Part shown: positions 1 through 10,474 of the stretch, piece by piece | How positions within the stretch are numbered: the first letter of the stretch is position 1 | Layout of the letters: the number at the start of each line of letters is the position of its first letter | DNA from: JBEVNX01 sp040507895 | GTDB taxonomy: Bacteria > Desulfobacterota > Binatia > JACPRU01 | Reading direction: 5' to 3' | Assembly: GCA_040507895.1 (NCBI GenBank) | Contig: JBEVNX010000191.1 | Coordinates: forward strand, 1-15,815 | DNA: 15,815 nt | Translations under genes and position numbers: made by a program | Notes under the pieces: model-generated | Told to the model about the DNA's origin: nothing | Database searches by the model: none | Seen by the model: only the letters and a program-made list of their open reading frames with translations

Positions 1-828
1 ATCGGCCGAGGCCTCGGGCGCGTGGAGTTCGAGGGTTTCGGCGTCAACCAGGAAGAGAGTCGCGAACGCTTCACGGAAGCGGCGCAGATGATCATCGACG
101 GGCTCGAGCACGGCTTCTGCGAGTACAACGGCAAGTACGTGAAGCAGACCCGCCGCGAGCTGCGGCCGCGGCCGTTCAAGTCGTTCCGCGGCCGCACCTA
201 CGCCGCCGCCGTGTCGCCCGAGTCGTCGACCATCATGGCGAACCTCGGCATCGGCATCCTGATCATCCCTCAGAAGCCGTGGGAGCTGGTGGCCAAGGAG
301 CTATCCGACTATCGCCGCGTATTCCACGAGGTGAACGGCACGGACGCCCCGCCGCCGATTTGCGCCGGCTGGACGTTCTGCGACGAAAACGCCGACCGCG
401 CCCAGGAGCTCGCCTATAAGTACATCGGTGGCTACTGGAAGACTGTCGTCAAGCACTACGAGCTGATCGGCGATCATCTGACGAAGATGAAGGGCTACGA
501 GTCGTACGCGGAGATGCAGCAGAAGGCGTCGGCGCCCGGTGGCGTGGACGCGATGACCGAGTTCTTCGTGAACCTGCAGATCTGGGGGACGCCCGAGCAG
601 TGCTACGAGAAGATCCTCGAAGTCCAGAAGCGCACGGGCGCCGAAGCGTACACCGCCGTCTTCAGCTACGCCGGCATGCCCTACGACATCGCGGAGGCGA
701 ACATGCGATTGTTCGCCACCGAGGTGATGCCGGAGCTCAAGAAGCACGTGCCGATCGAGGATCAGCTGATCGCGCGCGCGGGCGTCGGCCAGTACGCGGA
801 CGCATCGGCGTTCCGTCTGCCGGCCTGA
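1..828 (+). CDS. LLM-class flavin-dependent oxidoreductase (luciferase-like), 5' partial
   Basis: The reading frame is open to base 1, so the gene enters from the left and lacks its start; 275 residues are present. It opens with GRGLGRVEFEGFGVNQEES, the conserved stretch of bacterial luciferase-like monooxygenases in which a long Glu/Phe-rich segment leads into an RERF(T/D)E helix. The rest (IWGTPEQCYEKI, then a glycine-poor helical C-terminus) also fits this superfamily. Members are TIM-barrel enzymes using FMN or F420 to oxidise or reduce small organic substrates, usually cytoplasmic. Compared with the usual 340-380 residues, about 80-100 N-terminal residues lie outside the window. The substrate cannot be told from the sequence. 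The ATG-like start at base 22 is a GTG inside the conserved motif and is not the true start. Family assignment is firm; substrate and cofactor are open. Confidence 0.88.
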   Translation: MGRGLGRVEFEGFGVNQEESRERFTEAAQMIIDGLEHGFCEYNGKYVKQTRRELRPRPFKSFRGRTYAAAVSPESSTIMANLGIGILIIPQKPWELVAKELSDYRRVFHEVNGTDAPPPICAGWTFCDENADRAQELAYKYIGGYWKTVVKHYELIGDHLTKMKGYESYAEMQQKASAPGGVDAMTEFFVNLQIWGTPEQCYEKILEVQKRTGAEAYTAVFSYAGMPYDIAEANMRLFATEVMPELKKHVPIEDQLIARAGVGQYADASAFRLPA

Positions 829-837
829 AGATCGATC

Positions 838-867
838 GCGGCGGGCCGGGTGAGACCGTCCCGCCGC
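838..867 (+). terminator. GC-rich stem-loop after the oxidoreductase gene
   Basis: Ten bases after the TGA lies a perfect 8-bp inverted repeat, GCGGCGGG (838-845) and CCCGCCGC (860-867). Inside it a CGG/CCG pair (847-849 with 856-858) closes a 6-base loop, so the whole folds as an 11-bp stem with one internal mismatch. No T-run follows, so it would be an L-shaped or Rho-assisted terminator, or a 3'-end stabilising hairpin, rather than a classical intrinsic terminator. Confidence 0.5.
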
Positions 868-1084
868 AGAACCTGCGAGGGCGCCGACGCGCGCCGTGGG
901 GAGTTCCGTCGTTGCGGTGCGACGCCACGTGAAGCGATTCGACTCGTCGATCACCACGGCGAACGCCCTGGACGAAGGTCGAAATGCGCTGACATTGCGA
1001 TGGTCCGGCACCTGCGGATTGGGGTTAGAGGGGACCGAGTTCGCAACTCGACGTCGATTCACGCCTTAGATCCTGGGAGCTAAG
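868..1084. other. intergenic region upstream of glgE
   Basis: No convincing gene is seen between the hairpin and glgE; short open frames here lack family features or a ribosome binding site. The region must carry the glgE operon promoter if that is separate, but I see no clear -35/-10 pair. GGGAG at 1075-1079 lies 5 bases before the glgE GTG start and is the likely ribosome binding site. Confidence 0.5.
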
Positions 1085-3159
1085 GTGACGTCGAGAAGCT
1101 CTCCTTCCCACGAGAGATGGCTGCCCGTAGTGACGCGTGAGGCGATCGATCGGACTGCGGAGCGCGGCTCTCCGAAGCGGGAACGACCCACGGCGCCGCC
1201 GCCCGGTTGGGTCGACGGGCCGCGGGTGGTGATCGAGGACGTCTCGCCGCAGATCGACGGTGGCCGCCATCCGATCAAGCGGGTCGTCGGCGACCGGGTG
1301 GTCGTCGAAGCCGATGTCTACAGGGACGGGCACGATCTCGTCGGCGCGCGCGTCACGTATCGGTTCATCGACGACCACCATTGCTCCTATGTGCCGATGT
1401 CGTACGACGAGCCCGAAGACCGTTGGTCGGGAGCCTTCACGCCCGACCGCGTCGGGCGTTGGGTTTACACGGTCGAAGCCTGGCCCGATTCTTTCGGCAG
1501 CTGGCGGGACGAGGTCGGCAAGAAGATCGCCGCCGGGCAGGACGTCTCTTCCGAGCTTCTCGAGGGCGCCGCCATGATTGCCTCTGCCGCGCGTCGCGCT
1601 CGCGACGGTCTGCGCGCTCGGCTGACGGAGGCTGCCACCTGTCTGCGCGACCGCAATACACCGGTCACCGAGCGGGCAGAGATCGGGCTGGCGCCCGAAC
1701 TGCTCGCGGCGGTACGCGAGAGCGGTGAACGCCAGGTCAGCCGCTACGAACGGGAGCTCACGGTCGTCGTCGATCGCAAGCTTGCCGGGTTTGCCGCCTG
1801 GTACGAAATGTTCCCGCGCTCCCAGGGCACGATTCCCGGGCGGCACGGCACCTTCGCCGATGCGGAGCGTCGCCTCCCCGAGCTCGCCGCGCTCGGCTTC
1901 GACGTCGTCTATCTACCCCCGATCCATCCCATCGGGCGTACGCACCGCAAGGGGCCGGACAACACGCTGGTTTCCACGCCCGACGACGTCGGCAGCCCGT
2001 GGGCCATCGGCGACAAGACGGGCGGGCACACGACGGTGCATCCCGCGCTCGGCACGCTCGATGACTTCGACCACTTCGTGCGGTCAGCCAACCGGCTCGG
2101 CTTGGAAGTCGCGCTCGACTACGCCCTGCAATGCTCCCCCGACCATCCCTGGCTACGCGAGCATCCGGACTGGTTCCTGGTGCGGCCCGACGGGACCATC
2201 AAATACGCCGAGAATCCTCCGAAGAAGTATCAGGACATCGTGCCGCTCAACTTCTGGTGCGAGGACCGCGCCGCGCTGTGGGCCGCGTGTCGCGACATCT
2301 TGTCCTTCTGGATTGATCACGGCGTGCGCATCTTTCGAGTCGACAACCCGCACACCAAACCGTTCGCTTTCTGGGAGTGGATCATCGAGGACGTGCAGCG
2401 TTCACATCCCGGAACAATCTTCCTCTCCGAGGCGTTCACACGCCCCAAGCGCATGAAGGGTCTCGCGAAGCTCGGATTCTCGCAGTCCTACACGTACTTC
2501 ACGTGGCGCAATACCCCGCGCGAGATCCGCGAGTACTTCACAGAGCTCACCGGTACAGAGATGGTGGAATACTTCCGCGCCAATCTCTTCGTGAACACTC
2601 CGGACATTCTGCATGAATACCTGCAGACGGGAGGGCGGCAGGCATTCATGGTCCGGCTGCTGCTTGCAGGAACTCTATCGCCGCTCTACGGGATGTACAG
2701 CGGCTTCGAGCTTTGCGAGGCGATCCCGCTGCGCGCGGGAAGCGAGGAGTACCTTCATTCCGAGAAATTCGAGATCCGTGTACGCAACTGGCAGGTTCCG
2801 GGGAACCTGAGTCGCGAGATCGCGACCCTGAACCGCATCCGGCACGAGCACCGCGCGCTGCAGCTCAACGGAAACCTCACGTTTCTGCTCTCCGAGAACG
2901 ACGGGATTCTTTTCTACTGGCGATCGGCGCCGGAGGATGATCTCTTCGTCGCCGTCAACTGCGATCCGCATCGTCCGCTCGAGACCATGGTGCACGTTCC
3001 GCTCGACGCGCTCGGCCTCGATCGCGACGAGCCGTACGTCGTCGAGGACCTGCTCTCCGGGGAACGCCACCCTTGGCGCGGCGCGCGCAACTTCGTGCGG
3101 CTCGATCCGACGATCGGCCAGTGGGGTCACATCCTTCGAGTGGAACGCGGAGCGAAACG

Positions 3160-3163
<4 letters not shown>
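1085..3163 (+). CDS. glgE: alpha-1,4-glucan:maltose-1-phosphate maltosyltransferase
   Basis: GlgE (GH13 subfamily 3) transfers maltosyl units from alpha-maltose-1-phosphate to the non-reducing end of alpha-1,4-glucan, releasing phosphate, in the cytoplasm. The 692 residues match the usual ~660-700. The N-terminal ~200 residues form the GlgE-specific beta-sandwich/helical region (PRVVIEDVSPQIDGGRHPIK), followed by a TIM barrel beginning near AAWYEMFPRSQG. The nucleophile is Asp420 in FRVDNPHTKPFAFWEW, the acid/base is Glu449 in FLSEAFTRP, and the third acid is probably Asp507 in NTPDILHEYL. The 29-residue spacing of the first two equals that known for Streptomyces GlgE. The start is GTG, chosen for the upstream GGGAG and because an in-frame stop closes the frame just before it. 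The last four bases overlap the treS start (GTGA), so the two are translationally coupled. Confidence 0.96.
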
Positions 3164-4806
<1,643 letters not shown>

Positions 4807-4808
4807 GG

Positions 4809-6356
4809 ATGGAATCCGCCTCGCTCGCCACGCTGACGACGCACTCGCGCCTGGCGGACGCCCTGACCTCGACGGCGCTGCGTGCGCTCGACGGGCCGCG
4901 CCTGCTGCGATTCCTCGGCGCGCAAAGATGGTTTGGCGCCAAGGGTCGAGCAGGGTTGAGGGCGCGGTTCCGCGACAGCGTGCCCATCTTCGGGTCGGAC
5001 ATGCGTGCGCTGATCGCACGTGTGCAGGTGACGGCGGCCGACGAGTCGACGCTCGACTTTCAGCTGCCGCTGACCGTCGGCAGCGACCTGGAGAGCTGGG
5101 GGATCCACGCTGAGCGACTCGCCAACGTCGCCGGCGCTACGGAACAGGGCTTCATTGCCGACGCGGCCGGCGATCCCGCGTTTCGCGGTAGGCTCCTGCA
5201 GGCCGTCCGCGACGCGGAGACCTTCACCGACGGGAACCTTCGTTGGGTGGTCGAGCGCTACGCGGGAGACCTGCCGCCCCCCGGCACCGACTCGCGGCTA
5301 CTCGGCGGTGAGCAGAGCAATACCTCGATCGCGTATGCTGATTGCGCGATCGTCAAGCTCTATCGGCGTCTCACGCCTGGCCCGAATCCCGAGGCGGAGA
5401 TCGCCCAGTTCCTCCGTGCGCAAGATTTTCCGCACGTCCCCGCGCTTCTCGGCGACATTCGGCTCGAGGACCGCAACGGCGAACAGACGACACTTGGCGT
5501 CGTGCAGGAATTCGTCGCCAGCCTCGGCGACGGCTGGAGTTACGTCCGCGGCCTTCTCCGAGACGTGCTGCGCTCGCCGCATTCGTCGTCGGCCATCCCC
5601 GCCGCCTTGCTCGACGATTGCTGGCGACTCGGCGAGATCACAGGACAGCTCCACGGAGCGCTCGCCCACGCCGGAGGTGACGAGGCGTTCGTACCGCAAC
5701 CGGTAAGGGCGGAAGACCTCGCGGAGTGGGGAGGCGCGCTTCGCCGGCAAGTCGACGGCGCCGCAGAGCTCTTGCAAGCGGAGCTAACCGCGGGACGACT
5801 GGACACAGCAAGCGCGGCGGCCGCGCGGGTCGTTGTCGATCGAGCGCGCTCGCTTGGTGATCGCGCGAGAGAGTTTCTCGAGGCGATCTCAGGAGATGCT
5901 GGTGCGCGCATCCGCCACCACGGCGACTATCACCTTGGTCAGGTGCTGAGGAAGGCGAACGGCGATTTCGTGATCCTCGACTTCGAAGGCGAGCCCGCGC
6001 GCCCGCTGCCGGAGCGCCAACGCCGGCACAGTCCGTTGCGCGATGTGGCGGGCATGTTGCGATCGCTCTCCTACGCCGCCGCGTTCACGGCGAAGGACGA
6101 CCTCCGCGGCGAGGCCGACGCGCGAGTCGAAGCCACGACCGCCAAGCTCGGCGCTCCGTTGCGCACGGCGTTTCTCGAAGGCTACTTTTCCGCCGCTCCC
6201 GCTGCGCCGATCCTGCCGGCCGACAGTTCGATCCGCGACGGGTTGCTGACGGTGTTCGAAGTCGAGAAGGCTTTCTACGAACTCGTTTACGAGATCAACA
6301 ATCGCCCTACGTGGGTGTCGGTTCCGCTCTCCGCCATCCGGGCGCTCACGTCGTGA
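4809..6356 (+). CDS. mak: maltokinase
   Basis: This ATP-dependent maltokinase (Mak/Pep2 family) phosphorylates maltose at C1 and makes the substrate of GlgE. Of 515 residues, the N-terminal cap contains the family signature LRFLGAQRWFGAKGR (about residues 35-50). The P-loop-like and ATP-binding segment is GGEQSNTSIAYADCAIVKLY. The kinase core has the catalytic loop HGDYHLGQ with Asp373, then the metal-binding FVILDFEGEPARP and the conserved RHSPLRDVAGMLRSL. The C-terminus has the typical FEVEKAFYELVYEINNRP helix. The start is the ATG 2 bases after the treS stop. The frame stays open further upstream but has no better start. The GAGG directly before the ATG is too close for a normal ribosome binding site, so translation probably depends on coupling to treS. 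Length and motifs are intact. Confidence 0.94.
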   Translation: MESASLATLTTHSRLADALTSTALRALDGPRLLRFLGAQRWFGAKGRAGLRARFRDSVPIFGSDMRALIARVQVTAADESTLDFQLPLTVGSDLESWGIHAERLANVAGATEQGFIADAAGDPAFRGRLLQAVRDAETFTDGNLRWVVERYAGDLPPPGTDSRLLGGEQSNTSIAYADCAIVKLYRRLTPGPNPEAEIAQFLRAQDFPHVPALLGDIRLEDRNGEQTTLGVVQEFVASLGDGWSYVRGLLRDVLRSPHSSSAIPAALLDDCWRLGEITGQLHGALAHAGGDEAFVPQPVRAEDLAEWGGALRRQVDGAAELLQAELTAGRLDTASAAAARVVVDRARSLGDRAREFLEAISGDAGARIRHHGDYHLGQVLRKANGDFVILDFEGEPARPLPERQRRHSPLRDVAGMLRSLSYAAAFTAKDDLRGEADARVEATTAKLGAPLRTAFLEGYFSAAPAAPILPADSSIRDGLLTVFEVEKAFYELVYEINNRPTWVSVPLSAIRALTS

Positions 6357-6419
6357 ACGCGACCGCGATCGCCGCCGCCTGCACTGAGTCCGCGCGCGAC
6401 GAGCGCATCAGGACATGCC
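6357..6419. other. convergent gap between mak and otsB
   Basis: Sixty-three bases separate the two converging stops. The stretch contains a short GCGATCGC palindrome but no obvious intrinsic terminator for either operon. Confidence 0.4.
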
Positions 6420-7199
6420 TCAAGCACGACGCGCAGCGATCGCGCGCAGCATGGCTGCCGTCTCCTGCGGTGTGCGCAGATAGTACGCTGCGGCACTCAT
6501 ACGCGGCGGGTCCATCACCGCTACGGTGAGGTGGCCACGAAACGCGCGGAACACTTCTTCGTCGGTCACATCGTCGCCGACGAAGGCGAGGCCCGTTGCG
6601 CCGAGCGTCCGAAATACCTCCTCAATCGCTTGATGCTTTCCCGCGCCGGACGGCCGCGCCTCGACGACCATAGCCCCCGGGAGGCATTCGAGGGGGGCGC
6701 CGTTTTCGCGCTCACGCTCGACTTCGCGCACGAACGCGGCGATGGCCGTGGCGGCGTGCGCGGGCTCGAGGCCTCGCACGTGCAGCGCGATCGAATGCAC
6801 CTTGTCTTCGATGCGACCGCCCGCGCCGATCGCCGCCCCGAGCCGCGGACGCAGCCGCTCGAGCGCCTGATCCGAGAGTGCGGGATCGAAGCGCAAGCGG
6901 CGCGGCTCGTCACCGATCGCCAGCTCGAGCCCGTGGAGTCCGATCCAGACGTGCAGCGGCGGCAGCAAGCGCCGAAGATCTTGAATCGTGCGACCGCTCG
7001 CGACTCCGATGCGGAGATCCGGACCGGGCGCGGTCAGCAGGCGGTCGAGAGCGCGAGCCGCGATCGGCTCCAGGCGTGCCGCGTCCGGCGTCGGCGCGAA
7101 CGGTGCGATGGTGCCGTCGAAGTCCAGTATGAGAAGCGCGTCCGGCAGGCGCGCGTACCGGTCGAGAGCCTCCGATGCTTCCTCGAGCAGATGGCGCAT
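6420..7199 (-). CDS. otsB: trehalose-6-phosphate phosphatase
   Basis: OtsB removes phosphate from trehalose-6-phosphate to give trehalose (HAD superfamily). The true protein is 259 residues, beginning MRHLLEEASEALDRY; the longer open frame upstream is otsA sequence in another frame. HAD motif I is LILDFDGTIAPF with nucleophile Asp26 and acid/base Asp28; motif II is in GVASGRT. The substrate-cap region has KVHSIALHVRG, and the metal-binding motif IV is FVGDDVTDEEVF. The start ATG shares its A with the last base of the otsA TGA (TGATG), which implies translational coupling. The length is normal for the family. The product feeds TreS in the opposite operon. Confidence 0.95.
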   Translation of the reverse strand: MRHLLEEASEALDRYARLPDALLILDFDGTIAPFAPTPDAARLEPIAARALDRLLTAPGPDLRIGVASGRTIQDLRRLLPPLHVWIGLHGLELAIGDEPRRLRFDPALSDQALERLRPRLGAAIGAGGRIEDKVHSIALHVRGLEPAHAATAIAAFVREVERERENGAPLECLPGAMVVEARPSGAGKHQAIEEVFRTLGATGLAFVGDDVTDEEVFRAFRGHLTVAVMDPPRMSAAAYYLRTPQETAAMLRAIAARRA

Positions 7200-8701
7200 C
7201 AGCGACGAACCGGGCGTGCACGCCGCGTCACGGGCCTCGCCCGTTTGGCCCGCTTCCTCGAGGCTTGGCCGCGGCCGCCATCCACGGTGGACGCGGCGGC
7301 GAGAAACCACCCGAGCCACCACTGCATGTTTTCGCTCATCACTCGCCGGCGCATCGTGCGCATCGCCGCCTGGCGCTCGACGGGCTTCATTTCCAGGGCG
7401 TGCTCGATCGCGCGACACAAGCCGTTCACGTCATAGGGGTTGACGATCAACGCCTCGCGCAGTCGTTCGGCGGCGCCGGCGAAGCGCGAGAGCACGAGTA
7501 CGCCATCTTCGTCCGCGCGCGTCGCGACGAACTCTTGAGCGACGAGGTTCATCCCATCGCGAAGCGGAGTTACCAACAGCACGTCGGCAGCGCGATAGAA
7601 TACCGCGAGCTCGCGCCGGCTGAAGCCGTGACCGAGGTAGCGCACCGGCGTCCATTCCGCAGTCGAGAACCGTCCGGTGATGCGTCCGACGATTCGATCG
7701 ATCTCCTCGCGAAGCGTGCGATACTCCGGCACGCTTTCGCGCGAGGGTACCTGGATCTGCACGAAGCAGACCTTGCCCTGCCATTCCGGGTGTTCGAGCA
7801 GAAAGGCTTCGTACGCGCTCAGCCGCTGGACGATCCCCTTGGTGTAGTCCAGGCGGTCCACGCCGAGGATCATGCGCTCCGAACCGATCGCGGCGCGCAG
7901 CACCGAGACCTCCTCGAGCACAGCGCCGTCCGAGCCATAGCGATCGAACTGCTCGGCCTCGACGCCGAGCGGGAAGCTGCTCACGCGCGTGCGGTGACCG
8001 TGTTGCACGACCTCGCCCCGGCTGAAGGCGACGTCGGCGCCCGCCAGCGCGCGCGCGCATTCGAGGAAGTGATCGGCGTACTCCGCGGTGTGAAAGCCGA
8101 TCAGATCCGAGCCGAGCAGGCCGTTGACGATCTCGCGCGCCCAGGGCAGCACGCCGAACACCGCAGGGGCCGGAAACGGGATGTGCCAGAACGTGGCGAT
8201 CCGTGCCGAGGGCCGCAGCGAGCGCAGCATGCGGGGAACGAGCGCGAGGTGGAAGTCGTGCACCCAAGTGATGCCGCGGGCGGGCACACTGCGGCTCGCC
8301 GCGCGGGCGAACGTGCGGTTGACCGATTCGTACGTACGCCAGTCCTCGACGTCGAATTGCGAGCGGGTCGGGAAATAGTGACAGAGCGGCCAGAGACTCC
8401 GATTCGAGACGCCGTGGTAGTAGCGCGAAACCTGATCGTCCGTGAGCGAGAGCAGGCGGAGCCGGTAAGTGCCTCCGGGTGCGGCGAGCGAGCGAATCGT
8501 CGGACGGTTGCCGCGCGCGACGCTTCCCGACCAGGCTAGCCACACGCCGCCGCGAGCGCGCAGCGCATCGTCGAGCGTGCTCGACAGCCCGCCGATCGAG
8601 CGCACGAGCTCGGTTCTCCGGCCGCGGCGCCGGAACGAAAACGGTGCGCGGTTGGAGATGATGAGCAACCGCTGTTTGCGTGTCGCCGAGCTCACGGTCA
8701 T
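7199..8701 (-). CDS. otsA: alpha,alpha-trehalose-phosphate synthase
   Basis: OtsA (GT20) joins a nucleotide-activated glucose (UDP- or GDP-glucose) to glucose-6-phosphate. Of 500 residues, the N-terminal Rossmann half has LLIISNRAPFSF and SIGGLSSTLDDAL, where the glycines bind the phosphates. Then come WVHDFHLALVPRML, IGFHTAEYADHFL, the glucosyltransferase block GVDRLDYTKGI, and the C-terminal nucleotide-binding RDGMNLVAQEFVA. The start chosen is the ATG at 8701 (MTVSSATRKQ), preceded by AGGA; a longer frame starts at 8743 with no good ribosome binding site. The last 24 residues are half Arg/Lys and lie beyond the catalytic fold. The preceding helix (MQWWLGWFL) is the usual OtsA end. The gene is followed by otsB with a 1-base overlap and is divergent from the SDR gene. 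Confidence 0.95.
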   Translation of the reverse strand: MTVSSATRKQRLLIISNRAPFSFRRRGRRTELVRSIGGLSSTLDDALRARGGVWLAWSGSVARGNRPTIRSLAAPGGTYRLRLLSLTDDQVSRYYHGVSNRSLWPLCHYFPTRSQFDVEDWRTYESVNRTFARAASRSVPARGITWVHDFHLALVPRMLRSLRPSARIATFWHIPFPAPAVFGVLPWAREIVNGLLGSDLIGFHTAEYADHFLECARALAGADVAFSRGEVVQHGHRTRVSSFPLGVEAEQFDRYGSDGAVLEEVSVLRAAIGSERMILGVDRLDYTKGIVQRLSAYEAFLLEHPEWQGKVCFVQIQVPSRESVPEYRTLREEIDRIVGRITGRFSTAEWTPVRYLGHGFSRRELAVFYRAADVLLVTPLRDGMNLVAQEFVATRADEDGVLVLSRFAGAAERLREALIVNPYDVNGLCRAIEHALEMKPVERQAAMRTMRRRVMSENMQWWLGWFLAAASTVDGGRGQASRKRAKRARPVTRRARPVRR

Positions 8702-8931
8702 AGCATCCTGGGAAGCCGAGGCCGGCAAGGCGAGGCATCCCACGCGTGTGTTCCCATCACGTGAGGGAGTTCCGCACTGGATTCCCTGCCGAAGATCGGA
8801 TTGTGACGCGCCCGGTCGCCATGTTCAAGCCGCGCAGCACCCAAGGATCGAAGCGCGAGGATCGCCGCGGATTGATCGGCGGCGGCCATTGGGTAAGAGT
8901 GCGGTGCTCCGCTCCGAGTCGAGGAGGCACC
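8702..8931. promoter_or_regulatory. divergent intergenic region between otsA and the SDR gene
   Basis: These 230 bases separate two divergent genes and should hold both promoters. On the plus strand TTGATC (8872-8877), a 16-base spacer and TAAGAG (8894-8899) make a weak sigma70-like pair upstream of the SDR gene. AGGAGG at 8922-8927 is a strong ribosome binding site for its GTG start at 8932. No clear box is visible for otsA, and no gene is seen in the stretch. Confidence 0.3.
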
Positions 8932-9696
8932 GTGGCCACGACCGTCGCAGTCGTCACCGGCGCGAGCCGGGGTATCGGAAGGCAGCTCGCCGTCGATCTC
9001 GCCGGCGCGGGATATGACGTCGTCTGCGCGGCACGTTCGACCGAGTCGGCGCCGAGCCGGTTGCCGGGCTCGGTCGACGAGACCGCGGAACTGGTCCGTC
9101 GGAGAGGCCGTCGCGGGCTTGCGGTGGCGCTAGACGTGCGCGACGAGAAGGCCGTGGCGGCGCTCGCGGATCGCGTGTTCGGCGAGCTCGGCCGCTGCGA
9201 TCTGTTGATCAACAACGCGGCGGTCGCTGCCCCGTTGCCGGCGCTCGAGGACACCACCCGCCGGTGGCGGCTCGGCGTGGACGTCAACCTGAACGGACCC
9301 TTCTACATGATGTACTATTTCTGTCCCCGCATGCCGTCGGGCGAGGGCAGGGTGATCAACATCTCCTCGGGAGCGGCGGTGACGCCACAGTTCGGGCGAC
9401 CCAACTACACCGCGACCAAGCGTGCGCTCGAAGGCCTGACGGAAGGGCTGGCGTTCGAGTTGCGCGGACGCGTGGCGGTGAACGCCGTGCGGCTCGACCT
9501 GCCGGTCTGGAGCGAGGGATTCGCCGCGACGCTCCCCGAGGACACCGATCTTCCCTTCGAAGATCCGGTGATCATGACGGATGCGACTCTCTGGCTGGCG
9601 AGACAGTCGATCGACTACACGGGGCACGTGCTCGACGTCACCGATCTTCGCAAGCGCGGCGTGGTGAGGCCGTTTGCCCCGTACCACGCACGCTAG
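8932..9696 (+). CDS. SDR-family NAD(P)-dependent oxidoreductase
   Basis: This is a classical short-chain dehydrogenase/reductase of 254 residues, the usual size. The Rossmann cofactor loop is VVTGASRGIG (residues 7-16), the structural motif is LINNAAV, and the catalytic residues are Ser146 (ISSGAA), Tyr159 and Lys163 (YTATK). The Asn in VNLNGPF completes the tetrad. An acidic residue after the second beta strand is absent and Arg follows (CAARSTESAP), which favours NADP over NAD. The start is the GTG at 8932 with AGGAGG four bases upstream. The frame is open back to 8746 but that part has no family features. The substrate is unknown; there is no partner gene nearby. It stands alone and converges on the glycine-zipper gene 14 bases downstream. 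Confidence 0.9.
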   Translation: MATTVAVVTGASRGIGRQLAVDLAGAGYDVVCAARSTESAPSRLPGSVDETAELVRRRGRRGLAVALDVRDEKAVAALADRVFGELGRCDLLINNAAVAAPLPALEDTTRRWRLGVDVNLNGPFYMMYYFCPRMPSGEGRVINISSGAAVTPQFGRPNYTATKRALEGLTEGLAFELRGRVAVNAVRLDLPVWSEGFAATLPEDTDLPFEDPVIMTDATLWLARQSIDYTGHVLDVTDLRKRGVVRPFAPYHAR

Positions 9697-9710
9697 CGGT
9701 TCCGCGAACC

Positions 9711-9979
9711 TCAGCGACCGTATCGGTAGTCGTCGTATCGGCGCTGCGCCGCGGCGTCGGATTGGTCGCCGATGATGGCAGCGCCCAGCGCGCCGGCAGC
9801 GCCGCCGGTCGCCGAGCCGGCTGCATATGATGGTGGAGCTGATTGCCGATCATGGCGCCGGCGCCGGCACCGAGCGCGCCACCGGCCAATGCACCCTTCT
9901 CGCCTCCGCTGAGCGGCCCGGATGCGCAGGTGGCGAGGAAAGAAGAAAGCATGAGCACGGTCGCGATGCGGCTTCGCAC
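9711..9979 (-). pseudogene. glycine-zipper envelope protein, disrupted by one frameshift
   Basis: Read on the minus strand, the N-terminal part from a GTG at 9979 has a signal peptide (RIATVLMLSSFLATC) with a plausible though imperfect lipobox ending at Cys. It continues with a glycine zipper, GEKGALAGGALGAGAGAMIG. At about 9824-9830 the frame breaks. The same strand one frame over continues as GSATGGAAGALGAAIIGDQ, a second zipper, and a Tyr/Arg-rich end (YDDYRYGR) to a TGA at 9711-9713. Both halves belong to the outer-membrane or periplasmic glycine-zipper family. Total length is 269 bases, one short of a whole number of codons, so a single missing base explains it. Restored, it would be about 89 residues. 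It may be a real pseudogene or a sequencing error. A GGAG lies just upstream of the start. Confidence 0.72.
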
Positions 9980-10154
9980 GTGCACCTCCGATCCAGGGTG
10001 AACACGCGGGCGGGGCCGTGCGTCGGGCGGTCCCAAAAGCGCTCAGAAACCGACGAATTTCCTGCAGCGGCTGATGTGCTTTGCGGACACCTACGTTGCT
10101 GCGCTGAGCCCGGGGCGGGCATGACCGTAACCGGTCGGTTTCCTCGACCCCGCT
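9980..10154. other. non-coding stretch between glycine-zipper and hypothetical genes
   Basis: No supported gene is visible. It contains an inverted repeat GAAACCGAC (10046-10054) and GTCGGTTTC (10134-10142), 79 bases apart. The right arm overlaps a small hairpin, GACCG-TAAC-CGGTC (10123-10136). The upstream promoter of the minus-strand glycine-zipper gene should lie here, but no clear boxes are seen. Confidence 0.35.
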
Positions 10155-10388
10155 TCAGTTCAGAAGCACGTGTCCGGCCAGCCCCCCTTCGAGCCGCAAG
10201 CTCAGGCGCTCCCATCCCCGCACCACACGCAAGGCCTCTTGGCGATCCGCCAAGCCCCCGACGACCGTGAGCCCCGAGGCGGCGTCGAGGATCTCCCAGG
10301 TGACTTCACCCTTGCGGCGGTGCCTCACTTGTCGCAGCCGGTAGTTCGCCGACGCGACTTCTTCCAAGAGCACATCACGTCCGATCAT
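10155..10388 (-). CDS. small hypothetical protein
   Basis: A 77-residue frame starting at an ATG at 10388 has a protein-like composition (MIGRDVLLEEVASANYRLRQ, then an alternating charged and hydrophobic C-terminus). There are no membrane segments, Cys pairs or recognised family motif. It contains a strand-like VTWEILDAASGLTVVGG segment and an Arg-rich basic patch, as in small cytoplasmic proteins. The ribosome binding site is weak. It is divergent from the next small gene. It could be a shadow frame, but its codon pattern looks coding and no larger frame competes on either strand. I do not recognise a function. Confidence 0.5.
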   Translation of the reverse strand: MIGRDVLLEEVASANYRLRQVRHRRKGEVTWEILDAASGLTVVGGLADRQEALRVVRGWERLSLRLEGGLAGHVLLN

Positions 10389-10474
10389 CCGTCGCCATCC
10401 TAGCCACCCTGCCGCGCTCCTACCAGCGCGTCGCCCAAATTGACCGCATTACACCCATCGTCTACAGGTCGGCG

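Noticed and set aside
301..1062. Long minus-strand frame (253 codons) opposite the oxidoreductase
   Set aside because: Shadow of the real plus-strand gene; Arg/His/Val-rich composition typical of an antisense frame in high-GC DNA, with no family motif.
7175..8539. 454-codon plus-strand frame opposite otsA
   Set aside because: It lies wholly over OtsA, whose motifs are unmistakable on the other strand; composition is shadow-like.
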